Assembly: GCF_042648145.1 (NCBI RefSeq)
Contig: NZ_JBHRWV010000002.1
Coordinates: 285,180-349,179, forward strand
Direction: 5' to 3'
Source of the DNA: Salinicoccus sesuvii
Lineage (GTDB): Bacteria > Bacillota > Bacilli > Staphylococcales > Salinicoccaceae
Length of the DNA stretch: 64,000 nucleotides
Shown piece after piece: positions 1 to 8,504 of the stretch. Under the pieces are notes generated by a model, which was not told where the DNA came from, ran no database searches, and worked only from the letters and a program-made list of their open reading frames with translations. How positions within the stretch are numbered: the first letter of the stretch is position 1; the number at the start of each line of letters is the position of its first letter. A program made the position numbers and the translations under genes.

Positions 1-1095
1 ACCCTCGCACAAGTCTATAAAGTGAAAGATTCGGAAGGCGGTTTTCGTGGGGGCCCGGCCTACTACATGGAAAAAGGTCTGAATCAGAAATGGCTCGGTG
101 TACTATTTGCCATTTTGATCACCATCACTTTTGGTTTTGTATTCAATGGACTACAGGCAAATACAATTGCCCATGCCTATGAACAGGCGTTCAATGTGGA
201 TCGTTGGATCATCGGCATTATTGTCGCAGCCCTTGCGGGACTGGTGATATTCGGTGGAGCAAAATGGATTGCCAATGTTACTGGCTATATTGTCCCAGTA
301 ATGGCCGTCATCTATCTTGGTGTTGTTTTCGTTATCTTGGTCATCAATTATGATCAGATCATACCGATGCTTAGCAGGATCTTCACGAATGCCTTTGGTA
401 TTAGAGAAGTATTTGGTGGTGCAGTAGGTGCTGCGATACTAAACGGTTTCCAAAGAGGGCTCTTCTCCAATGAAGCCGGTATGGGGTCTGCGCCGAATGC
501 TGCAGCTTCCTCAGCAGTCAGTCACCCGGTTAAGCAGGGACTGATTCAATCACTTGGTGTCTTCTTCGATACAATGGTCGTATGTACCGCAACAGCGATC
601 CTGATTCTCATGTATACGGATCTAAGCTTTGGTGCAGATGCCGTGCAAGGAATTGAAGTAACGCAAGCAGCAATGACCGAACAAATCGGTACATTCGGTG
701 CCACGTTCATCGCAATCGTCATTCTGCTCTTTGCCTACAGTTCCATTCTTGGGAACTACTTCTACGGGCAGAGCAATCTGTACTACATTAAAGAAAACCG
801 TTTCTTGCTGTTGGCGTTCAAGATACTCGTAATCGTTATGATCTTCATCGGTTCTGTTATGGAACTCGATACAGCTTGGGCGACAGCAGACTTGTTCATG
901 GCGTTAATGGCCGTGACCAATCTGGTGGCCGTATTCGGTCTGAGTAATGTCGTCTGGCAAGTGGCAGCCGACTATAAGCAGCAGCTGAAACGCGGTCAAA
1001 AGCCGGTCTTTGAGACGAATAACATCAGAGCCGATCTCACTTCTGTAGAGGAATGGGGATATAACCGCTACGCTTACAGAGACGAAGATAAATAA
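1..1095 (+). CDS. Sodium:alanine symporter family protein (AGCS), 3' part
   Basis: This is the C-terminal ~364 residues of an amino acid carrier protein that couples alanine or glycine uptake to sodium across the membrane. The frame is open from base 1, so the GTG at 22 is internal and the true start lies before the window. The sequence shows the family stretch GGFRGGPAYYMEKGL near the beginning, then FSNEAGMGSAPNAAA, and about eight hydrophobic segments. AGCS proteins are usually 450-500 residues, so roughly the first quarter is missing. The gene ends at a strong bidirectional terminator. The substrate is inferred from the family. Confidence 0.9.
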   Translation, partial: TLAQVYKVKDSEGGFRGGPAYYMEKGLNQKWLGVLFAILITITFGFVFNGLQANTIAHAYEQAFNVDRWIIGIIVAALAGLVIFGGAKWIANVTGYIVPVMAVIYLGVVFVILVINYDQIIPMLSRIFTNAFGIREVFGGAVGAAILNGFQRGLFSNEAGMGSAPNAAASSAVSHPVKQGLIQSLGVFFDTMVVCTATAILILMYTDLSFGADAVQGIEVTQAAMTEQIGTFGATFIAIVILLFAYSSILGNYFYGQSNLYYIKENRFLLLAFKILVIVMIFIGSVMELDTAWATADLFMALMAVTNLVAVFGLSNVVWQVAADYKQQLKRGQKPVFETNNIRADLTSVEEWGYNRYAYRDEDK

Positions 1096-1101
1096 ATCAC
1101 T

Positions 1102-1133
1102 AAAAAAGGCAGACCCTAGGGTCTGCCTTTTTT
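1102..1133. terminator. Bidirectional Rho-independent terminator
   Basis: The inverted repeat GGCAGACCCT/AGGGTCTGCC is flanked by an A-run on the left and a T-run on the right, so it can stop transcripts from both converging genes. The TAA stop of the minus-strand DUF1002 gene lies at its edge. Confidence 0.9.
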
Positions 1134-2091
1134 AGTTGAACAGTGATCTAAAGAATGATATCACACGGTCGAAGAAATTTGAAACAGCTGTCTTGAATGT
1201 ATCCCAAGCATTCGATTCTGTAATTTCCTGGCCAAGCGATTCCGCTTGGTCGACAGCATTTTTGAATGAATCGCTCGAAGTGATCTGGTCAATGAGATTT
1301 TGTGCACTATCTTTAAGCGCCTGGGCCTCTTCACTTTGGAATAGACCAGAATTCTGAATCTGACGGATCAAGTCGATGATTCTGTCGATCTGATCCTGCG
1401 TGAGTATACCATCGAGACCATTTGCTGCCATCTGTTCATCAACGATGTCTCTGATTTCAGATTCGGACAAGTTGCCACCCTGATTGATGACTTCGATTTT
1501 AATATCGGTAATCATCTTATTGAGCTGTTCTTGAGAAAACCCTTCGACAGCACTATTCTCTTCAGTGATATCCGTGATTGTGCCAAGTTCTTCTTGGGCA
1601 TTCTGTGTCCGTTCAGTATCTATTGCCTCACCTTGTTCCTCGTAGGCCTTGTAAATGCCGGCAAGGGCACTTTCTCCTGTTACATCCTGTGCCGCCCCGA
1701 TGACCACCTGGGCATCGGTAATACCTGAAGTAAGCAGGGCATTTTTATATGTTTCTTCGGTGATCTGTGTGATTTCTCCCATACTTTCGTCCACGGTGAT
1801 ATCAAGGCCATAGCCTTCATCTTCCTGAATGATGCGTATGCTCGACTTCAGGACATCGTTGCTGTAGTTCATACCAATGTATTGATTAACATCCTCACTG
1901 TAGACGTATGCAACCTTATCGTCATCTGACGTGCCGAGTAGCTCGCGTGTAGCGTCTTGAAGCTGTGCATCATTTTCCAGTGCTGCGCCATAGACGGTAA
2001 CGGCTTCATTCCATTCGGTCGCCGCTGTAGCTTCTGGGTTTGGTAAAAGCAGCAAAAGTAGCACTGCTAGCGGTAGAAGTTTTTTGATCAT
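1132..2091 (-). CDS. Secreted DUF1002 domain protein (YpuA-like)
   Basis: This protein of about 319 residues has a clear signal peptide: KK, then a leucine-rich core, then a PEATA-A cleavage region near residue 24. The mature part is acidic and matches what I recall of DUF1002 (B. subtilis YpuA), including repeated GxTDAxVVIGAA- and SALAG-like stretches. The C-terminal 60 residues form an amphipathic helical tail ending in FFDRVISFFRSLFN. I chose the ATG at 2091 over the one at 2097 because the GAGGG Shine-Dalgarno abuts 2097 and sits 6 nt from 2091. The function is unknown. It is probably exported and either surface-bound or released. Confidence 0.75.
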   Translation of the reverse strand: MIKKLLPLAVLLLLLLPNPEATAATEWNEAVTVYGAALENDAQLQDATRELLGTSDDDKVAYVYSEDVNQYIGMNYSNDVLKSSIRIIQEDEGYGLDITVDESMGEITQITEETYKNALLTSGITDAQVVIGAAQDVTGESALAGIYKAYEEQGEAIDTERTQNAQEELGTITDITEENSAVEGFSQEQLNKMITDIKIEVINQGGNLSESEIRDIVDEQMAANGLDGILTQDQIDRIIDLIRQIQNSGLFQSEEAQALKDSAQNLIDQITSSDSFKNAVDQAESLGQEITESNAWDTFKTAVSNFFDRVISFFRSLFN

Positions 2092-2244
2092 TTTCATCCC
2101 TCATTTCTTATGGATATTCTACTATATCGGACCGCTGTATCACAATTTTTTGTATATGCGTCTGGCCAAATGTAATATAATTTCTTTATTAATGACTAAA
2201 AAACCGTTAGAATGATTTGGTATATAAATGACAGGAGTATGATT

Positions 2245-3261
2245 ATGGATAATGAATACAGACGCTCCGACAGGCCGGAGCACAATCAGGTGAAAAAGAA
2301 AAAGCGGATTAGGAAGCGTGCACTCATTCCGATCATTCTGTTGGTCAGTCTTATTGTTCTAGCGCTCTATGCATTTTTTTCATATCAGTCGGGGCTCGGC
2401 ATTGCACAAGAGAATGGGGTAGAGCAAGAGACCTATGAATTCAATAGTGAGGACAACAACAATGGCAAAAAGAATATCCTTTTACTTGGTGCCGACCGTG
2501 AGGAGGATGGTGCCCAGCGTACGGATGTAATCATGATTGCCCAGTACGACTTCATGAATAAGGAGATGAAGCTCGTATCACTCATGCGCGACATCTATGT
2601 AGATATCCCGGGCTACCAGAACTATAAGATCAATTCTGTCTATTCACTTGGCGGTGTCGAGCTTCTCAGACAAACGATTGAGCAGAACTTTGGCATAGAG
2701 GTCGAGGAATACGCAGTGATTGATTACCAGGCATTTGAATCCGTCGTTGATGTCATCAATAAGAATGGTATTACCATTGATGTCGAGAAGGATATGTCTG
2801 AGAAGATTGATGCTGACTTAAAACAAGGTGAGCAACAGCTAAACGGCAAGGATCTCCTGGATTATGCTCGCTTCCGCCAGGACGAAGAAGGGGACTTTGG
2901 CCGTGTAAGACGCCAGCAGCAGGTCATCAATGCACTAAAAGATGAAGCGCTCAGTGTCGGCAATGTACTGAAGCTGCCTAAAATTACAGGTACAGCGGTC
3001 GGTCACATCAACACCAGCATGAGTAACGGGGAACTTTATAGGATGATGGCGTCGTTTCTTGTGAGAAGTGACAAGAACATTGAGACACTGACTCTGCCAA
3101 TCGAGCACACCTATCAATTTGTTGATGTGCCCCATGCAGGTAATGTCATTGATCTTGACTTTGAGACTAACAGCCAGTATGTCCATGATTTTCTCGAAGG
3201 TAACCTCGAAGACCCGGAGGCACTGGAACCGGAAGCGGAAAACACCACAACAGACCAATAG
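2245..3261 (+). CDS. LytR-CpsA-Psr (LCP) family cell-wall ligase
   Basis: LCP proteins transfer undecaprenyl-linked polymers such as wall teichoic acid to peptidoglycan outside the membrane. This protein has a basic cytoplasmic N-terminus (KKKKRIRKR), one transmembrane helix at about residues 25-46 and an extracellular LCP domain. The signature residues are visible: LLLGAD near the start of the domain, RTDVIMIAQ, SLMRDIYV and a late FGRVRRQQQ arginine patch. The start is ATG 2245, which has AGGAG 7 nt upstream; the ATGs at 2212 and 2239 are badly placed. Staphylococci carry three LCP paralogues (LcpA/MsrR, LcpB, LcpC), and I cannot assign which this is. Confidence 0.9.
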   Translation: MDNEYRRSDRPEHNQVKKKKRIRKRALIPIILLVSLIVLALYAFFSYQSGLGIAQENGVEQETYEFNSEDNNNGKKNILLLGADREEDGAQRTDVIMIAQYDFMNKEMKLVSLMRDIYVDIPGYQNYKINSVYSLGGVELLRQTIEQNFGIEVEEYAVIDYQAFESVVDVINKNGITIDVEKDMSEKIDADLKQGEQQLNGKDLLDYARFRQDEEGDFGRVRRQQQVINALKDEALSVGNVLKLPKITGTAVGHINTSMSNGELYRMMASFLVRSDKNIETLTLPIEHTYQFVDVPHAGNVIDLDFETNSQYVHDFLEGNLEDPEALEPEAENTTTDQ

Positions 3262-3300
3262 AAAGGGATGGCCCCCGGGGGCCATCCCTTTCTATTTTTT
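3260..3300 (+). terminator. Rho-independent terminator of the LCP gene
   Basis: A perfect 34-base palindrome, with arm AGAAAGGGATGGCCCCC, starts at the LCP stop codon and is followed by TATTTTTT. The CDF gene on the other strand ends just inside the T-run. Confidence 0.92.
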
Positions 3301-4288
3301 ACCGCTCGTCCATTTCTTTTTGTGTCTCAGGCCACGTTCTCTGGCCGTCATCCAGTTCAAATTCCATATTCACATCCGTGACATGCTTTTGTTCCATGAT
3401 CACCGCTTCGATCTCGTTTCGTATATCATTTACTTGCCGCGACGTGAGATCGGGATCGATCTCTGCAACGACTTCGACGTGCAGACTATCTCCTTCCTTT
3501 AGAACAAACAACTTTTTGATGTCTTTAATCGCCGCATGGCGTAGGACAATCTGGGAAATGCGTGCTTCCATATGCGGATCATGTTCACCGAGTACACCCG
3601 CTGCATTTTCCATGAACACTTTATAGACGATGTAGAACATCATCAAGCCGATAATGACCGATGCGATGCCTTCACTTGCGCCAAACCCTGTGAACCGGGC
3701 AATCAGTATGGCAGTGATGGCAAGTAGCGCACCGGCTGTAGCCACAGTATCTTCCATGAATACGAGTTTCGTTGCCGGTTTGGCACGTTTGATACAAAGG
3801 AAACTCTTTGTCAGCGGCTTCAGCCCGTCGTATGGCTGGTCTGCCTGCTGGAGCACTTCCTTGCCGGCCTTGTACAGAACAAAGCTCTCAAGAAGTGCAG
3901 CACCAGCAAGCACACCGATATTAATCAGCAGCATGGTCGTATCGGTCTCGGTCGGAAGCGGCGCCACGATATGATGGATGCCTTCCCGTATGGTCTCATA
4001 TGACAATATTGCGACGACGATGATGGCGAATAGACAGACGAGGTTGACAAGTCTCCCGAAACCGAAAGGAAAGCGTGCTGTCGGTGCCTTCTTCGACAGG
4101 CTTGAACCGATGTAGACAAAAAGCTGATTGATGGCATCTCCGATGGAGTGCATCATTTCAGCGAACATCGCCACATTGGCAGTGAGCAGGAATGCCACGC
4201 CTTTAAGTCCTGCAATGATGAAGTTAACAATTGATGCAATGAGCGAAGATTTACTTCCTTGTTTGAGCAAACTGAAAATATCTTTCAA
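3299..4288 (-). CDS. Cation diffusion facilitator (CDF) metal transporter
   Basis: CDF proteins export divalent metals such as Zn or Mn in exchange for protons and work as dimers. The sequence has six likely membrane helices followed by a cytoplasmic domain of about 85 residues (LHVEVVAEIDPDLTSRQV). Helix 2 carries HSIGD and helix 5 carries MEDTVATAG, the pair that forms the transport site. The ED in helix 5 and the overall pattern suggest the SLC30A9/YdbO-type branch rather than the zinc-specific HxxxD/HxxxD type. The start is a TTG preceded by AAAGGGAG. No metal-responsive operator is evident. Metal specificity cannot be read from the sequence. Confidence 0.88.
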   Translation of the reverse strand: MKDIFSLLKQGSKSSLIASIVNFIIAGLKGVAFLLTANVAMFAEMMHSIGDAINQLFVYIGSSLSKKAPTARFPFGFGRLVNLVCLFAIIVVAILSYETIREGIHHIVAPLPTETDTTMLLINIGVLAGAALLESFVLYKAGKEVLQQADQPYDGLKPLTKSFLCIKRAKPATKLVFMEDTVATAGALLAITAILIARFTGFGASEGIASVIIGLMMFYIVYKVFMENAAGVLGEHDPHMEARISQIVLRHAAIKDIKKLFVLKEGDSLHVEVVAEIDPDLTSRQVNDIRNEIEAVIMEQKHVTDVNMEFELDDGQRTWPETQKEMDER

Positions 4289-4399
4289 TATGACCCACTC
4301 CCTTTGAAATATTGTATCACTTTATACCCGATTATCGGATGTTACCATCATTTATGTTTCGGTTCCAAGATTTTGTGATATGATAAATATAAAGGGTAT

Positions 4400-4413
4400 C
4401 GAACATATGTTCC
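4400..4413. promoter_or_regulatory. Predicted LexA (SOS) operator
   Basis: The sequence CGAACATATGTTCC differs in one base from the Gram-positive LexA consensus CGAAC-N4-GTTCG. It lies between a possible -10 (TATGAT, 4379-4384) and the ribosome binding site of the Y-family polymerase, so a bound repressor would block the promoter or early elongation. Confidence 0.82.
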
Positions 4414-4431
4414 GTTTAAGGGGAGGGTACT

Positions 4432-5694
4432 ATGTACAATTATCATATCTGTCCACATCGTCATGTTTTCTGTATCGATCAGAAGAGTTTTTTTGCCAGT
4501 GTGTCCTGCATGTTGAAGGGGTTGGACCCGATGACGACAAAGCTTGCGGTTGTTGCAGATACGAAAAGCCCAGGTGCCGTGGTGCTTGCAGCCACCCCTG
4601 AACTGAAAAAGCTCGGGATTAGAACCGGGTCTAGATTATTTGAAATTCCACAACGGAATGACATCTATATTATCAACCCTGCTATGAAGACATATCTCGA
4701 CTACTCTACACGCATTACCGAGATTGCACTGAGGTACGTTGCGCCCCAGGATTTCCATCAATATTCGGTAGATGAGTTTTTTATGGATGTGACAGATAGT
4801 TTCCGGATTTTCAAAGACAGTCCGTATACACTTGCCAAAAGGATCCGGGCTGAAGTTTACCGCGAGACCGGCATCGATTGCGCGATTGGTATCGGTGAAA
4901 ATATTTTACTCAGTAAGCTTTCGCTCGATATTGAAGCAAAACACGCAATGGATGGTATTGCTGAATGGCGGTATCACGATGTACCGGAGAAACTGTGGCC
5001 CATCAAACCGCTCCGCAAGTTTTGGGGGATAAACAAACGGAGCGAGATCAAGCTGAATGAACGGGGCATATTCTCAATAGGTGACTTGGCAAAGTATTCC
5101 CCCGTCCATCTAAAGCGCGACTTTGGCGTCGTTGGCATCGACTGGCACCTGCATGCGAACGGCATCGACTTCAGTACCATCAGAGAGAAGCATATCGCTC
5201 ATTCCCCCTCTATAGTAAAGAGTCAGATACTCATGCGGGACTATCGATTGGAGGAAACATACGTTGTCATCTTGGAACATGTAGACGAAGTCACGCACCG
5301 GCTTAGAGTTTCTGGAAGGCTGGCAAGAACTGTGCAATTCGCTCTCGGCACAGCAGAAGGGAAAGTCTACCGTAAGCAGTTCACCATCCACGACGGCACA
5401 CACGACGGTGATGTTATTATGAAGCGGATCTGGGCGCTGCTTGGCGCTATGGCGGATCCATATGCGTATTACCGTACTATAAGTATTTCACTGACGAATT
5501 TTATCCCGGCGCACATCAGACAGATTTCACTTTTTGATGACGTAGAGGCAGCAGAACGCCGTGATCGACTGCTGCAAACTGTCGATCGGCTCAAGGTCAA
5601 GTATGGCCAGCTCTCCGTCATGCGGGCATTGAGTTGTACGGCACCGTCTACATTAAAACTGCGGGAAGGCCTGATTGCTGGTCATAAAAGGTAA
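4432..5694 (+). CDS. Y-family DNA polymerase (UvrX/YqjW-type, translesion)
   Basis: This is an error-prone polymerase that copies damaged DNA. The catalytic carboxylates are visible: D16 in VFCIDQKSFFASV, and D114/E115 in YSVDEFF. The fingers and palm are followed by an HhH-like segment (KFWGINKRSEIKLNERGI) and a little-finger domain. Near the C-terminus, QISLF (about residue 364) fits the sliding-clamp binding motif QxxLF. At 420 residues it matches the length of the Bacillus YqjW/UvrX group rather than DinB. AAGGGGAGGG precedes ATG 4432 by 4 nt. A LexA-type box just upstream indicates SOS control. The gene stands alone. Confidence 0.92.
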   Translation: MYNYHICPHRHVFCIDQKSFFASVSCMLKGLDPMTTKLAVVADTKSPGAVVLAATPELKKLGIRTGSRLFEIPQRNDIYIINPAMKTYLDYSTRITEIALRYVAPQDFHQYSVDEFFMDVTDSFRIFKDSPYTLAKRIRAEVYRETGIDCAIGIGENILLSKLSLDIEAKHAMDGIAEWRYHDVPEKLWPIKPLRKFWGINKRSEIKLNERGIFSIGDLAKYSPVHLKRDFGVVGIDWHLHANGIDFSTIREKHIAHSPSIVKSQILMRDYRLEETYVVILEHVDEVTHRLRVSGRLARTVQFALGTAEGKVYRKQFTIHDGTHDGDVIMKRIWALLGAMADPYAYYRTISISLTNFIPAHIRQISLFDDVEAAERRDRLLQTVDRLKVKYGQLSVMRALSCTAPSTLKLREGLIAGHKR

Positions 5695-5763
5695 AACTCC
5701 TCCTAAAGGGTATAGGGATAGGGGCTCTTTGTTTCGCGTATGTGACGCATAGGCTCTCCCGAG

Positions 5764-5772
5764 TGGTATAAT
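5764..5772 (+). promoter_or_regulatory. Predicted femAB promoter, extended -10
   Basis: TGGTATAAT is a consensus -10 (TATAAT, 5767-5772) with an upstream TG. The -35 region (around 5744) is weak, as is usual for extended -10 promoters. It would give a leader of about 155 nt before femA, which contains a hairpin (CAGGCA..TGCCTG, 5828-5853) without a U-run. Confidence 0.6.
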
Positions 5773-5936
5773 ACATAGATGTATAGTTACCGGCTATAAG
5801 CTAAAGCGACGGATGGGTGGGCAAAACAGGCATTCAAAGGGCGAATTTGCCTGACGTCTTTTGAAAATCATGGAGATGACCCGGCAAATCTGATAATATA
5901 ATCAAAGTATGAAAATTAGTTGACAGGAGTGCCATT

Positions 5937-7196
5937 ATGCAATTTACAGAGTTGACCATAGAGGAATTCGACCAGTTTACCAGAACTCACTTCAGTCACT
6001 TCACCCAGACCAAAGAGAATTATCTACTGAAGCAATCTCAAGGAGTAGAGACGTATCTCGTCGGTGTGAAGGATGGGGAATCGATCAAGGCTGCGTGTCT
6101 TGTAACATTGACCCCAATGATGAAAGTATTCAAATACGCCTACAGCAACCGCGGTCCCGTGATGGATTACGCTGATAAACAGGTGTTCGATGTGTTTTTT
6201 GAAGGTCTGCATGCATTTTTGAAACCGAAGAAAGTCATGCACGTCAGAATTGATCCCTATGAAGTCATTAAGGAAAGAGATCATGATGGCGAGGTCCTCA
6301 ATGACCGAGACAATGGGTATATCTTCGACCACTTCAAAGATCAAGGCTTCAAACACGATGGTTTCACTACAGGATTTGATCCGGTTCTGCAAATCCGGTG
6401 GCATTCGGTTCTTGAACTCGAAGGCAAAGATCCGAAGACGCTACTCGATGACATGGATAGCCTGAGGAAGCGGAACATCAAAAAAGCTCAAAAGCATGGA
6501 CTCCACATCCGTTATCTGGAGCTTGATGAGATTGATGTATTTAGGAAATTCATGCGGGATACGTCGGAGAAGAAAGCATTCGTTGATCGTGATGATGCCT
6601 ACTATATCAGTCGCAAAGAGCATTTTGGCGATAATGTCATCATTCCACTTGTGTATGTCAATCTGGATGAATACACCGCATCCATCGCAAAGGATAGGGA
6701 TGCACTGGTTAAGAACATCGAGAAGACCAACAAAGATCTCGAAAAGGATCCAGATAATCAGAAAGCAGCAAAAAAAATCGGTAACTTCAAAGATCAGTTA
6801 AAGAATATAGAAGATAAGCTTGCTGAAGGAGAGGCACTAAGAGAAACGCATGGTGAAGAACTGCCAATCGCCAGCGCCTATTACTTCATCACGCCACACG
6901 AGGTCGTGTACCTGGCAGGAGGAAGCGATAATGATTTCAGACACTTTGCAGGTAGCTACTTGATCCAATGGCATATGATCAACTATGCACTGGAGAAGGG
7001 GATCGATCTGTATAACTTCTATGGCATCAGTGGCAACTTCTCCGAGGAAGCGGAGGACTATGGCGTCATCCAGTTCAAGCGCGGCTTCAATGCTAAAGTG
7101 TTCGAATATGCTGGTGACTTTACTAAACCGGTCAATGGACCCGCATACAACGCCTACAAGACGCTGACGAAATTAAGGGATAAGATAGGGAGGTAG
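5937..7196 (+). CDS. femA: FemA-type aminoacyltransferase (peptidoglycan interpeptide bridge)
   Basis: FemA uses glycyl-tRNA to add residues 2 and 3 of the pentaglycine bridge on lipid II in S. aureus. This 419-residue protein matches recalled S. aureus FemA almost end to end: SHFTQT near the start, MKVFKYAYSNRGPVMDY, DPVLQIRWHSVL, SLRKRNIKKA, and YNFYGISGNF near the end. The two GNAT-like lobes are interrupted by a charged coiled-coil arm at about residues 246-305. ACAGGAG lies 7 nt before the ATG. femB starts 7 nt after the stop, so the two form an operon. The exact bridge composition in this organism is unknown. Confidence 0.93.
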   Translation: MQFTELTIEEFDQFTRTHFSHFTQTKENYLLKQSQGVETYLVGVKDGESIKAACLVTLTPMMKVFKYAYSNRGPVMDYADKQVFDVFFEGLHAFLKPKKVMHVRIDPYEVIKERDHDGEVLNDRDNGYIFDHFKDQGFKHDGFTTGFDPVLQIRWHSVLELEGKDPKTLLDDMDSLRKRNIKKAQKHGLHIRYLELDEIDVFRKFMRDTSEKKAFVDRDDAYYISRKEHFGDNVIIPLVYVNLDEYTASIAKDRDALVKNIEKTNKDLEKDPDNQKAAKKIGNFKDQLKNIEDKLAEGEALRETHGEELPIASAYYFITPHEVVYLAGGSDNDFRHFAGSYLIQWHMINYALEKGIDLYNFYGISGNFSEEAEDYGVIQFKRGFNAKVFEYAGDFTKPVNGPAYNAYKTLTKLRDKIGR

Positions 7197-7203
7197 CGGA
7201 TAG

Positions 7204-8478
7204 ATGAAATTTGTTGAGCTGACAGAGAGTCAATATAAAAACTATATCGAAAAAGGTGAGGAGTCCGCCTTCTTCCAGATGATAGAAAATAAAAGGAATC
7301 GCGAGATGGACAAGGATAAGGTGCGACTCCTTGGTGTCAAGGACGAGGCGGGGACTGTAGTCGCTGCGTGCCTTTTCACCTTGAAGAAGACCGTGATGGG
7401 CAAGTATTTCTACTATTCGAACCGCGGGCCGGTTCTTGACTACCATAACCATGAACTCGTCCGTTTCTTTCTCCAGGGGCTTACGCAGTACTTGAAGAAG
7501 AACAACGGACTTTATGTCAAGCTGGACCCGAACTGGATCTACCAAAAATACGATAAGGACGTTAACCCGAAAACGGATTATCCTGAGCAGGATGCGCTGA
7601 TTGAAATAATGGAAGCGGAAGGTTATGCGCACCAGGGGTTCACACGCGGATACTCAAGAACATCACAGGCGCGCTGGATGAGTGTGCTGGATCTTTCAGG
7701 GTACAACGAAAACAGTCTGCTGAAATCCTTTGATTCCCAGAGGAAGCGGAATATAAAGAAAGCCGAGAAATATGGGGTTCAGATCAGGTTTCTTGAACTC
7801 GATGAGATTGATATATTCCTCAAACTGTACTTGGATACGAGCGAGCGGCAAAGCTTTTTCACACCGCCGGATCCACAAAAATACTATTCAAACCTCAAAA
7901 AAGCATATGGCGATAAGATTATTATGCCATTGGCCTATATAGAATTGGACAAGTACATCAGTAACCTTTCGGATGGCATTGAGAATGCTGAGTCTAAACG
8001 CAACCAGCTGATGGAGAAGGATACGAAGAATGAGAAGACGCTTAACAAGATCAATGAACTCGATAAACAGATCGATAAGATGAGCGAAGACCGTATGCAA
8101 GCAAGTGAACTGCGCAAGAATGAAGGCAATGTACTGAATCTTGCTTCTGGTATCTATTTTGAAACACCGTATGAAATGGTCTACCATTCTGGTGCGAGTT
8201 CCACTGCATTTTCTCAGTTCGTAGGCCCTTACATGATGCACTTCGAAATGATGAAGTATTGCATGAATAAAGGCATCAGCCGATACAACTTCTACGGTGT
8301 AAGCGGAGATTTCTCAGAAGACGGCGAAGATTATGGGGTCTATCGTTTCAAGCGTGGTTTCAATGCGGAAATCGAGGAGCTAGTCGGAGACTTTGTAAAG
8401 GTCATCAGTAAAATGCCTTATAATGTTTATAAAGTGAAGCGGAAGATTGAGCAGAAGAGAGCTGCAAAATCCAATTGA
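7204..8478 (+). CDS. femB: FemB-type aminoacyltransferase (peptidoglycan interpeptide bridge)
   Basis: FemB completes the bridge (glycines 4 and 5 in S. aureus) after FemA. The 424-residue protein shows FemB-like stretches: YYSNRGPVLDY, YVKLDPNWIYQKYDKD, SFDSQRKRNIKKAEKYGVQ, GPYMMH and RYNFYGVSGDFSEDGEDYG. Its coiled-coil arm (about residues 255-305) is rich in Lys, Glu and Asn. AGGGAGG precedes the ATG by about 10 nt and overlaps the femA stop, suggesting translational coupling. A third FemABX gene follows 26 nt downstream, so this organism has at least three bridge enzymes in one transcript. Confidence 0.92.
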   Translation: MKFVELTESQYKNYIEKGEESAFFQMIENKRNREMDKDKVRLLGVKDEAGTVVAACLFTLKKTVMGKYFYYSNRGPVLDYHNHELVRFFLQGLTQYLKKNNGLYVKLDPNWIYQKYDKDVNPKTDYPEQDALIEIMEAEGYAHQGFTRGYSRTSQARWMSVLDLSGYNENSLLKSFDSQRKRNIKKAEKYGVQIRFLELDEIDIFLKLYLDTSERQSFFTPPDPQKYYSNLKKAYGDKIIMPLAYIELDKYISNLSDGIENAESKRNQLMEKDTKNEKTLNKINELDKQIDKMSEDRMQASELRKNEGNVLNLASGIYFETPYEMVYHSGASSTAFSQFVGPYMMHFEMMKYCMNKGISRYNFYGVSGDFSEDGEDYGVYRFKRGFNAEIEELVGDFVKVISKMPYNVYKVKRKIEQKRAAKSN

Positions 8479-8504
8479 CCATCACAGGAAAGGTTGTCCC
8501 AAAT

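Noticed and set aside
5773..5936. T-box or SAM riboswitch before femA
   Set aside because: There is no AGGGTGGNACCGCG core and no terminator. Only one plain hairpin is visible.
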